Assembly (NCBI RefSeq): GCF_042433955.1
Contig: NZ_JBHLUH010000084.1
Coordinates: forward strand, 124,001 to 188,000
DNA length: 64,000 nt
Origin: Phytohabitans kaempferiae
GTDB taxonomy: Bacteria > Actinomycetota > Actinomycetes > Mycobacteriales > Micromonosporaceae
Reading direction: 5' to 3'
The position numbers and the translations under genes were made by a program. Shown here in pieces: positions 17,393 through 27,205 of the stretch (the stretch's first letter is position 1; each line of letters begins with the position of its first letter). Under the pieces are notes generated by a model. That model did not search any database and was not told the origin of the DNA. It was given only the letters and a program-made list of their open reading frames with translations.

Positions 17393-17512
17393 ATGGCCCG
17401 CCGTGGTGCGGTGGCTGGGCCTGCGTGGTGGCTGGGCCTGCGCGGCGGCGGAGAGGGTGAGGGCGGCAGTCTGGCCGGCGCGGTCATCGCCGAGCGGGAT
17501 GCCGAGCGGTGA
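17393..17512 (+). pseudogene. Remnant of an antitoxin gene upstream of vapC
   Basis: A 39-codon frame whose last part GGSLAGAVIAERDAER resembles the acidic tail of Phd/VapB-type antitoxins. Its TGA overlaps the vapC GTG as GTGA, the normal arrangement for such pairs. No DNA-binding domain remains upstream. A 17-bp tandem duplication (17410-17442) lies inside; removing one copy would move the upstream part into a frame reading GARPWPAVVRWLGLRGG. It is best read as a decayed antitoxin; it could also be a chance frame. Confidence 0.35.
17410..17442 (+). repeat. 17-bp tandem duplication in the antitoxin remnant
   Basis: GGTGGCTGGGCCTGCG occurs at 17410-17425 and again at 17427-17442, a period of 17 bases. 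As 17 is not a multiple of three, the duplication shifts reading frame. Confidence 0.8.
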
Positions 17513-17901
17513 TCTACCTCGACACCTCGGCTGCGGCAAAGCTGGTGCGGGCCGAGCCCGAGTCGGTGGCGTTGACGACGTTCCTCGCGGAGCGCATCGC
17601 CGTGCCGCTGGTCTCCTCCGCACTGCTCTATCCGGAGTTGGTCCGGATGGCCGCCCGGCACCAGCCGGACCTGGTCGGTCGCGCCGTGGCCCTCACTCAG
17701 CGGGTCATGACCGTGCCGCTCGCCAGCGACATCGTCACCAGCGCCGCCACGGCCGGTGGGCCGCTCGTCCGCACGCTCGACGCGCTGCACCTGGCTACGG
17801 CGAAGACGATCGCGGAAGGGCTGGAGGCGTTCGTCACCTACGACAAACGCCAGGCCGACGCGGCAGCGAGTGAGGGCCTGCCGGTCGCGGCGCCGGCCTG
17901 A
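17509..17901 (+). CDS. VapC-type PIN-domain ribonuclease toxin
   Basis: 130 aa from GTG 17509 (IYLDTSAAAKLVRAEPES). The four acidic PIN positions are visible: D5 (YLDTSA), the Glu in LLYPELVRMA, the Asp in RTLDALHLATA and the Asp in VTYDKRQ. VapC toxins cleave tRNA or rRNA in the cytosol. The protein looks intact. A functional antitoxin is not apparent upstream: the preceding 39-codon frame retains only an antitoxin-like tail. Either the toxin is silent or weak, or an antitoxin acts from elsewhere. Confidence 0.82.
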   Translation: MIYLDTSAAAKLVRAEPESVALTTFLAERIAVPLVSSALLYPELVRMAARHQPDLVGRAVALTQRVMTVPLASDIVTSAATAGGPLVRTLDALHLATAKTIAEGLEAFVTYDKRQADAAASEGLPVAAPA

Positions 17902-17922
17902 CCGAGCACCGCCGCGAGCAGG

Positions 17923-18003
17923 GCAGAGCGGCCGGCCTTTACCGCCGACCAGCGTTCAGGTCTGACCGCGCACCGCGACGGTCCAAGGGCCGGCCGGCTC
18001 TGC
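17923..18003. other. Long imperfect inverted repeat with three-way-junction folding potential
   Basis: Outer arms 17923-17937 and 17988-18003 pair over 15 bp with one bulged G. Inside, GACC/GGTC (17947-17950 with 17959-17962) and GACCG/CGGTC (17964-17968 with 17979-17983) form two hairpins. It lies between the convergent vapC and Cdc48-like genes, so it may act as terminator for either, or be a mobile palindromic unit. A further perfect palindrome, CCTCCGCGGAGG, is at 18044-18055. No gene is seen in 17902-18145. Confidence 0.5.
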
Positions 18004-18145
18004 TTTGCTTCCGCATCGGCGACACAGCAGGTGCTAACGCGTTCCTCCGCGGAGGCAGAGCAGAGCCAGCCACACCGCTCTCCCTGCTGTGCCGGCAGCC
18101 CGCCGATCGGCAGGCCACGACGTCGTCGCGCGGGAGGGCGCGAGG

Positions 18146-20371
18146 TCAGCGGGCGGCCTGCTGCTCCGCGTACGTTTCGAGCCATGCGACCTGCCCCGGA
18201 TCGAGCGAGGGGCGCACTCGCTCGCGGGCGGTGGCCACATGGGCGGCGGTCACCGACGACGCCTCCAGCGACTCGCGCATCGCGGCGAGTGCCGCCTCGC
18301 GTACCAGCGCGGAGCAGTCGGCCGCGGAAAAGCCCTTTAGCGACGAGGCGAGCGAGGGCAGGTCGACGTCGTCCGCGAGGGGCACGCCGCGGGAGGCGGC
18401 GCGGAGGATCTCGCCACGGGCCTCGGCGTCGGGCGGTGGCACGTAGACCAGGCGCTCCAGCCGCCCGGGGCGGAGCAGCGCGGCGTCGATCAGGTCGGGG
18501 CGGTTGGTGGCGCCGACCACGACGACGTTGCGCAGGTCTTCCACGCCGTCGAGCTCGGTGAGCAGCGCCGCCACGACCCGGTCGGTGGTGCCGCCGTCGG
18601 TGGCCTGCCCGCGGATCGGGGCCAGCGCGTCCACCTCGTCGAGGAAGACCAGCGTCGGCGCCGCCTCGCGGGCCCGGCGAAACAGCTCACGCACCGCCCG
18701 CTCGCTGTCGCCGACCCACTTGGAGAGCAACTCGGCGCCCTTGACGGAGAGCACGTTGGCCTTGCCGGTGCCGGCGATCGCCTTGACCAGGAAGGTCTTG
18801 CCGCAGCCGGGCGGCCCGTAGAGGAGCACGCCGCGCGGTGGCTGCACGCCCAGCCGGGCGAACGTGTCGGGATACGTCAGCGGCCACAGCACCGACTCGG
18901 TCAGCATCTGCTTGACCTCGACCATGTCGCCCACGTCGTCGAGCGTGACGGCGGCGAGCTCCAGTGTGGACTGTGCCATCGACGTGGGGCGGACCACCTC
19001 CAGAGCCGCCTCGAAGTCGGCCATCGAGACGGTCGGTGGGGCGTCGTCGGGCGCGCCGGAAGACCGGATGCGGAGCGCCGCGCGCACCCCGGCCTCGCGG
19101 GTGAGCGCGGCCAGGTCGGCGGCGACGAAGCCGGGCGTGCGGCTCGCCACGTCGTCCAGCCGTACGTCTTCGGCGAGCGGCATGCCCCGGCTCAGTACGG
19201 CCAACTGCTCGCGGCGCATGGCGGCGTCTGGCAGAGCCACCGCGAGCTGCACGGCCAGTAGGTCGGGGCCGCGCAGCGTGGGGTCGACCGACTCGGGGCG
19301 GCTCGTGGTGCAGACCACGGCGGCGCCGGCGCGGACGACCTCGGCGATCAGCTGCCGGAACACGGTCGCGAGCGGGCCGGGCTGCTCGCGCGGGGCGAGC
19401 GCCTCCACGTCGGAGACGAGTAGCATGGCCGGGCCGCCCGAGCGTACGCCCGCCGCGGCCGAGCGGAGCCTCGCCGCCGCGTCGTTGTTGGTGAGCGCGG
19501 CGACCTCGGGCGCCCACACGGTGGTCACGCGCGCCCCGACGGCGGCGGCGACCGCGCGTACGAGCGCCGACTTGCCCGAGCCGGCCGGGCCGGTGATCAG
19601 CACGCCGAGCGCGACGGTGGTGCCGAGCCGGCTCAGCACCTCGCTGTGGTGAAAGCCCAGGTCGAGCAGCTCGGTCAGCTCCTGCGCCTGCGTGCGGAGC
19701 CCGGGCAGGTCGTCGACCGAGGGGGCCTCCTCGGGGGCGGCGGCACTGGCGGCGGCCGCCGGTGGCTGCACCGTCACCGAGCCGGGCTCGTGCGTGGCCT
19801 GCCCGCCCTCCCAGGCGACCACCGTGTCCATCGTGACCAGCGCGGCGTCGGCCGGCTCGACGGCGGTGACCGTGAGCAGCGTGCTCGTCCACGCGTACCC
19901 GACGGTGTTGGCGAGGCTGCGCCGCGCGGCCTGGATGAGCGCGCGGACGCCGGACTCGGTGACCACGTCCTGGGGGAGGAGCGAGACGTTGTCGCCGGCG
20001 GTGACCACCTTGCCGAGCAGCGCGAGGCGCAGCATCTCGGGGGAGACGGCGGCGATGATCTCGACCGGCCCGGCCAGCGTGACCCGCCGGGCGGCCACGA
20101 CCGGCGCGGGGGTGACCGTGATCTGGCCACCGTCGCGCACGCCGAGGTTGCCGAGGATCAGGTCGTCGGCGTACAGCAGTGCGCGGCTGGCGCCCGGCTC
20201 GGCGCGCGCGGCGATGCCGGCGGTCGCTCGCCTGCCAGTCAGCCGCACCGGGTCGCCGGGATTGAGGTCGAGCGCGGTCAGCACCTCGGGATGGAGCCGC
20301 ACCACGCCACGCCGGGCGTCCAGTGCCGCCGGACGCATGCTTGCGGTCAGCGTGAGATCGCGTTCGGCCAC
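18146..20371 (-). CDS. Cdc48/p97-like double AAA+ ATPase, D1 catalytic site altered
   Basis: 741 aa. The N-terminal domain (about 1-190) has a double-psi-barrel look (VRLHPEVLTALDLNPGDPVRL), then D1 (about 220-460) and D2 (about 475-735). D1 has Walker A GPAGSGKS (261-268), but Walker B reads LLVSDVEAL (D321-V-E323 instead of adjacent D-E), and the arginine-finger region is LRGPDLLAVQL rather than RFGRFDRE. D2 is complete: GPPGCGKT (519-526), VFLDEVDAL (D578, E579), ATNRPDLIDAALLRPGRLER. Probably a protein-unfolding hexamer powered by D2. The GTG start has a leaderless -10 (TACTCT, 20383-20378). Partner proteins are not evident. Confidence 0.88.
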   Translation of the reverse strand: MAERDLTLTASMRPAALDARRGVVRLHPEVLTALDLNPGDPVRLTGRRATAGIAARAEPGASRALLYADDLILGNLGVRDGGQITVTPAPVVAARRVTLAGPVEIIAAVSPEMLRLALLGKVVTAGDNVSLLPQDVVTESGVRALIQAARRSLANTVGYAWTSTLLTVTAVEPADAALVTMDTVVAWEGGQATHEPGSVTVQPPAAAASAAAPEEAPSVDDLPGLRTQAQELTELLDLGFHHSEVLSRLGTTVALGVLITGPAGSGKSALVRAVAAAVGARVTTVWAPEVAALTNNDAAARLRSAAAGVRSGGPAMLLVSDVEALAPREQPGPLATVFRQLIAEVVRAGAAVVCTTSRPESVDPTLRGPDLLAVQLAVALPDAAMRREQLAVLSRGMPLAEDVRLDDVASRTPGFVAADLAALTREAGVRAALRIRSSGAPDDAPPTVSMADFEAALEVVRPTSMAQSTLELAAVTLDDVGDMVEVKQMLTESVLWPLTYPDTFARLGVQPPRGVLLYGPPGCGKTFLVKAIAGTGKANVLSVKGAELLSKWVGDSERAVRELFRRAREAAPTLVFLDEVDALAPIRGQATDGGTTDRVVAALLTELDGVEDLRNVVVVGATNRPDLIDAALLRPGRLERLVYVPPPDAEARGEILRAASRGVPLADDVDLPSLASSLKGFSAADCSALVREAALAAMRESLEASSVTAAHVATARERVRPSLDPGQVAWLETYAEQQAAR

Positions 20372-20377
20372 CCGCCG

Positions 20378-20441
20378 AGAGTAGCCCGGCCTTTCATCCT
20401 GAGAGGGTTCTCAGTCAGGTCGGTGCGGCGAGCCGTACCGT
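20378..20441. promoter_or_regulatory. Divergent leaderless promoters of ATPase and hydrolase-ABC genes
   Basis: Minus strand: -10 TACTCT (20383-20378) ends 6 bases before GTG 20371. Plus strand: -10 TACCGT (20436-20441) ends 7 bases before ATG 20449. Neither gene has a Shine-Dalgarno sequence. Confidence 0.45.
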
Positions 20442-20448
20442 TTGCGTC

Positions 20449-23234
<2,786 letters not shown>

Positions 23235-23238
<4 letters not shown>

Positions 23239-24101
23239 GCACGGTGACCACGCGTGGCGCGGCGGCCGGCTACCGCCCCGGGCGCACGCTCTCGGTGTGG
23301 CAGGAGTGGCGGCGGCAGGCGTCCCGGCGGCGTACGCAGCTCGCGCTCGGCTTCATGGTGCTGCTGCCGCTGATCGTGCTGATCGCGTTCCAGTTCGACA
23401 GCGGCGACGACGACAACGGTGGCGGCGAGTTCGCCAGCCTGATCGACCTGGCCACCACCGGCGGTCTCAACTTCACGCTCTTCACACTCTTCGTCTCGGC
23501 CGGCTTCCTGCTCACGGTCGTGGTGGCACTCTTCTGCGGCGACACGGTGGCCAGCGAGGCGAGCTGGGGGAGCCTGCGTTACCTGCTGGCCGTACCGGTG
23601 CCGAGGGCCCGCCTGCTCGCGGTGAAGCTGGTGGTCGCGCTCGCGTACTCGGCCATCGCCCTGCTCCTGCTCGCCGGCACCGCGCTGCTCGTCGGCACGC
23701 TGCGGTACGGCTGGTCGCCGCTGCGCAGCACGGTCGCCGCCGAGATCCCGGCCGGCGAGGGGCTGCTGCGGCTGCTCGGCATCCTCGGCTACCTGGCGGT
23801 GGGGCTGCTCGTGGTGGCCGGGCTGGCGTTTCTGCTGTCGGTGCTCACCGACGCCCCGCTCGGCGCGGTCGGCGGCGCGGTGTTGCTCTTCATCCTCTCC
23901 AGCATCCTGGACCAGATCACCGCGCTGGGCAGCCTGCGCTCGTTCCTGCCCACGCACTACAGCAACGCCTGGCTGGGACTCCTCTCGACCCCGGCACAGT
24001 CCGACGACATCGTGAAGGGCTGCATCTCGGCGGTCGCGTACGCCACGCTCTTCTGGTCGCTCGCCTTCTGGCGATTCACCCGAAAGGATGTCGTGTCGTG
24101 A
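23235..24101 (+). CDS. ABC-2 type permease partnering the hydrolase-ATPase fusion
   Basis: 288 aa from ATG 23235. Six membrane helices: LALGFMVLLPLIVLIAFQF, FTLFVSAGFLLTVVVALF, LVVALAYSAIALLLLAG, ILGYLAVGLLVVAGLAFLL, LGAVGGAVLLFILSSIL, and one near the end. After helix 1 comes an acidic outer loop DSGDDDNGGGEF. The motif GDTVASEASWGSLRYLLAVPVPR is the coupling helix typical of ABC-2 permeases. Overlap ATGA with the fusion gene means coupled, balanced synthesis. Cargo unknown; the outer hydrolase suggests a peptide or ester processed on exit. Confidence 0.85.
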
Positions 24102-24147
24102 TCGTGAGGCAGGTCACCGGAAAGGCCCGGTAGCCGCTTCCGCCCCG

Positions 24148-24153
24148 TACACT
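24148..24153 (+). promoter_or_regulatory. -10 element TACACT of the thrC leader
   Basis: TACACT lies 21 bases before the first strand of the SAM riboswitch. Transcription would start near 24160. No clear -35 is seen. Confidence 0.4.
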
Positions 24154-24174
24154 GGTCGGACCACAACTGAATAC

Positions 24175-24306
24175 CTCATCCAGAGGGGCTGAGGGATACG
24201 GCCCGAAGACGCCCCGGCAACCACCCCGCACGACTCGACGACGAGATTTCGCGGGACAGGTGCCAATTCCGTCCCCGCCGCACGGTGCGGCGCAGGGAAA
24301 GATGAG
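24175..24306 (+). promoter_or_regulatory. SAM-I (S-box) riboswitch upstream of threonine synthase
   Basis: The conserved blocks appear in order: CTCATCCAGAG at the 5' side, GGGGCTGAGGGA, GCCCCGGCAACC, GGTGCCAATTCC, and GAAAGATGAG at the end. P1 is CTCATC (24175-24180) with GATGAG (24301-24306). The ribosome site GAGAGGA (24304-24310) begins inside the 3' strand of P1, so SAM binding, which stabilises P1, should hide it and lower translation. No terminator hairpin follows. Control of thrC by SAM would link threonine output to methionine/SAM level. Confidence 0.85.
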
Positions 24307-24319
24307 AGGACGCCTCGCG

Positions 24320-25621
24320 ATGACGTCGACCCTCGGCGCTACAACCACCACCTCCGGCACCTCGGCTCCGGCCAGCCCGGCCCGCGCGCTCGTCTGTCGC
24401 GGCTGCGGCAAGGAGTACCCGCTCGCCGCCCAGCACGCCTGCTACGAGTGTTTCGGCCCGCTCGAGGTGGCCTACGACCAGGCCGCTCTCGCGCGGGTGA
24501 CCCGGGCACAGATCGAGGCGGGCCCAGAGAGCATCTGGCGGTACGCCGCGCTGCTCCCCGCCGGGCAGGACCCGGCCAGCCGAGTGACCCTCGACCCCGG
24601 GCTGACCCCGCTGATCTCCGCCGGGCAGCTCGCCGCCGAGTTCGGCATCCGCGGGCCGCTGTGGGTCAAGGACGACAGCGCCAACCCGACCCACTCGTTC
24701 AAGGACCGGGTCGTCTCGGTCGCCCTCACCGCGGCGCGAGGGCTGGGCTTCGCCCGGTTCGCCTGCGCCTCCACCGGCAACCTGGCCAACTCGGTCGCCG
24801 CCCACGCGGCCCGCGCCGGCGTGCCGTCGATCGTCTTCATCCCCGGCGACCTCGAGCCCGGCAAGGTCGTGACGACGGCCGTGTACGGCGGCGATCTGGT
24901 CGCGATCGAGGGGTCGTACGACGACGTCAACCGCCTCTGCAGCGAGCTGGTGGAGACCGACGAGTTCGAGGACACCGCGTTCGTCAACGTCAACGTGCGG
25001 CCCTACTACGCGGAGGGCTCCAAGACCCTCGGGTACGAGGTCGCCGAGCAGCTCGGCTGGCGCATCCCCGAGCAGGTGGTCATCCCGATGGCGAGCGGCG
25101 AGCTGCTCACCAAGGTCGACAAGGCGTTCAGCGAGCTGGTCGAGATCGGGCTGGTCGAGGCGCCGGCCAACGGATGGCGGGTCTTCGGGGCACAGTCCGC
25201 CGGCTGCAACCCCATCGCCGTCGCGCTGCACAACGGGGTCAGCGACATCATCCCGGTCAAACCGGTCGGCATCGCCAAGTCGCTCAACATCGGCGACCCG
25301 GCCGCCGGGCTGTACGCGCTGGAGGCCGTCCGCCGCACCGGTGGCTGGATGGACTACGCCAGCGACGACGAGATCCGCGACGCGATCCAGTTGCTGGCGC
25401 GGACGACCGGCGTCTTCGCCGAGACGGCCGGTGGCGTCACGGTGGCCGTGCTCAAGAAGCTCGTCGAGGCGGGCAAGCTCGACCCGGACGCCGAGACGGT
25501 CGTCTACAACACCGGCGAAGGGCTCAAGACCATCGACGCGGTCGCCGAGCAGGTCGGTCCGACCCACCGGATCAAGCCCTCGCTCCGCGGCGCGCGCGAC
25601 GCCGGCCTCCTCGACTCCTGA
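24320..25621 (+). CDS. thrC: Threonine synthase
   Basis: 433 aa from ATG 24320, just after the riboswitch. It converts O-phosphohomoserine to threonine with PLP. The Schiff-base Lys is K128 in NPTHSFKDR; the phosphate-binding loop appears as STGNLANSVAAHAA, and the end as VVYNTGEGLKT. An N-terminal pair of CxxC motifs (C26-C29, C41-C44; CRGCG and CYEC) suggests a small zinc ribbon, as in many thrC products of this class. It stands alone, away from hom and thrB. Translation is likely repressed by SAM through the S-box. Confidence 0.95.
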   Translation: MTSTLGATTTTSGTSAPASPARALVCRGCGKEYPLAAQHACYECFGPLEVAYDQAALARVTRAQIEAGPESIWRYAALLPAGQDPASRVTLDPGLTPLISAGQLAAEFGIRGPLWVKDDSANPTHSFKDRVVSVALTAARGLGFARFACASTGNLANSVAAHAARAGVPSIVFIPGDLEPGKVVTTAVYGGDLVAIEGSYDDVNRLCSELVETDEFEDTAFVNVNVRPYYAEGSKTLGYEVAEQLGWRIPEQVVIPMASGELLTKVDKAFSELVEIGLVEAPANGWRVFGAQSAGCNPIAVALHNGVSDIIPVKPVGIAKSLNIGDPAAGLYALEAVRRTGGWMDYASDDEIRDAIQLLARTTGVFAETAGGVTVAVLKKLVEAGKLDPDAETVVYNTGEGLKTIDAVAEQVGPTHRIKPSLRGARDAGLLDS

Positions 25622-25807
25622 GCCTTGCGGCCGGGGCCGTCAGGCGCGACCGGCCAGATGCCTTCGTCGATTTTGCGATTCCCGATTACGCGGAGCGGGA
25701 GCGCGACCATGGAGGGAAGTGCAGGTCGCGAGGGGTCTGACCGGGATGGAAGTTGCATTGCGTAGTCGTGAATTTGCCGTCCGTCGAGAAAACACCGCTG
25801 TGGGGAC

Positions 25808-25836
25808 TTGACGGAGCCACCTGGACGACGCAGGAT
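25808..25836 (+). promoter_or_regulatory. Strong sigma-70-type promoter for a structured leader RNA
   Basis: -35 TTGACG (25808-25813), a 17-base spacer, and -10 CAGGAT (25831-25836). The predicted start, near 25842, lies only a few bases before the first arm of a long stem. This is one of the few promoters in the window with both hexamers at standard spacing. 25622-25807 shows no convincing gene; a 21-codon frame at 25746 is probably chance. Confidence 0.6.
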
Positions 25837-25845
25837 GCTCCGTGC

Positions 25846-25924
25846 GGGAGGGCGGTCGCCGTAGGCTTTGCTCTAACGTCCCAGCGCCGGAGGCGCTGTG
25901 CGACCGTCCCTCCCGACCAAAGCC
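25846..25924 (+). ncRNA. Pseudoknotted leader RNA ahead of the double-GNAT gene (candidate riboswitch/ncRNA)
   Basis: A 14-bp stem with one bulged U joins 25846-25859 and 25900-25914. Inside it AGCGCC-GGA-GGCGCT (25883-25897) is a perfect 6-bp hairpin. The unpaired GGCTTTG (25864-25870) is exactly complementary to CAAAGCC (25918-25924), just beyond the stem, giving a 7-bp pseudoknot. A promoter places the transcript start at the stem base, and the GNAT ATG is 52 bases past the last element. There is no U run, so it is not a plain terminator. I do not recognise it as a known class. Confidence 0.45.
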
Positions 25925-25975
25925 GCCCGGGTAAATCGGTCGCGGAGCGCGGTCCAGCGCGAGACCCTCGGTGAC

Positions 25976-26995
25976 ATGGACATCGCCGTCAAGCCCCTGG
26001 ATCCGGCCGACGAAAAAGCCGTCGAGCAGGCTTACCAGGTCGTCGAAGCCGCGATCGCCGCGGACGTGCCGGACTTCCCACCCGTGGGCCGGCAGCGCTT
26101 TCTCGCCGAGCTGCGTCACCCGTGGCCCGGCGCCTCGCACGAGCGGGCTGTCGCCACCATCGACGGCGCCGCCGCGGGATACGTGGTCATCGAGCTGCCT
26201 CAGCTCGACAACCTCGACAACGCCGACGCCGATCTCACCGTGCATCCGGAGTTTCGCCGGCGCGGTGTGGGGCGCGCGCTCTACGACCATGTGCGAGGCG
26301 TGGTCCGCGGCCTGGGCCGCAAGCGAATCATGGGGATGTCGGTCGAGACGCTGCCCGGCGGTGTGGCGCGTGACGAGGCGGGCGGCGCTTTCGCCACGGC
26401 GATGGGCGCCAAGGGCGCGTTGACCGACGTGCGCCGGCGCCTCGACGTCACCACGGTCGACGACGCCGACCTCGACCGGCAGCTCGCCGCCGCCTGGGAG
26501 CGGGCCGGCGGCTACTCGATCGTCCAGTGGAAGGGCGCGACGCCCGAGGAGATCATCGACGACGTCGCCTACCTCGATGGCCGCCTGCTCACCGACGCCC
26601 CGATGGGCGACCTCGCCTGGGAGGCGGAAAACGTCGACGCGTCCCGCATCCGCGCGATCGACGCCGTGGTCGCCGCCCGCGGGCGCCGGCGCTACCACAC
26701 GGCGATGCGCCACGACGAGAGCGGCAAGGTCGTCTCGTTCACCACGATCGACTTCGCCGGCACGGCCGACTGGCACGCCTTCCAGCAGATCACCATCGTC
26801 GACCCGACCCACCGCGGCCACCGCCTCGGCACTGTCGCCAAGATCGAAAATCTGCGGTACACGCGCGTGTACGAGCCAGGGCTGCGCGTGATCGACACGT
26901 GGAACGCGGGCGTCAACGACCACATGATCTCGATCAACGAGGCGATGGGTTTCCGCCCCGTCGATGCCTGGCAGAACTGGCAGCACGACCTATGA
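25976..26995 (+). CDS. Double GNAT-domain N-acetyltransferase
   Basis: 339 aa. Two acetyl-CoA-binding folds in tandem: the N-terminal one is complete (LTVHPEFRRRGVGRALYDHV, motif A RxxGxG, near residue 90), and the C-terminal one has VDPTHRGHRLGTVAKIENL (near 280) and the closing NDHMISINEAMGFRP typical of motif B. Similar twin-GNAT proteins are common in actinomycetes; substrates are not known. ATG 25976 is used because the first beta strand (DIAVKPLDPADE) starts there; the ribosome site is weak. It lies downstream of the structured leader at 25846-25924, which may control it. Confidence 0.85.
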   Translation: MDIAVKPLDPADEKAVEQAYQVVEAAIAADVPDFPPVGRQRFLAELRHPWPGASHERAVATIDGAAAGYVVIELPQLDNLDNADADLTVHPEFRRRGVGRALYDHVRGVVRGLGRKRIMGMSVETLPGGVARDEAGGAFATAMGAKGALTDVRRRLDVTTVDDADLDRQLAAAWERAGGYSIVQWKGATPEEIIDDVAYLDGRLLTDAPMGDLAWEAENVDASRIRAIDAVVAARGRRRYHTAMRHDESGKVVSFTTIDFAGTADWHAFQQITIVDPTHRGHRLGTVAKIENLRYTRVYEPGLRVIDTWNAGVNDHMISINEAMGFRPVDAWQNWQHDL

Positions 26996-27032
26996 CGGTG
27001 CCTGTCCGCAGGGCCCAGGGACGCGGCGGGAG

Positions 27033-27101
27033 TTGGCGGTAGCCACCAGCCGTCAGCCCCGCGTGCCGCTCGAAGACGTTGCGGCAGCCGTAGCCGCCGG
27101 T
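27033..27101 (-). pseudogene. Possible remnant of an AraC-type regulator C-terminus
   Basis: Minus-strand frame reads TGGYGCRNVFERHAGLTAGGYRQ, close to the last helix pair of AraC-family HTH domains (usual form: gYgs.naFeraFrr..G.tPg.YRr) with about four residues missing. The rest of the frame has no AraC likeness and no start. It lies in the 210-base gap between the GNAT gene and paaN. It may be the end of a lost regulator; the evidence is short. Confidence 0.3.
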
Positions 27102-27205
27102 CATCAGGTACGAGTAGGCGGAGGCGAGCGCGTATAGCGGGAAGAGGGCTGGGCGCACCGCTGGACGACCGCTCGATCCCACCGGAACTGCGGCATGATG
27201 ACGGC

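Noticed and set aside
25746..25811. 21-codon ORF MEVALRSREFAVRRENTAVGT
   Set aside because: No clear ribosome site or known likeness, and it ends over the -35 of the promoter at 25808.
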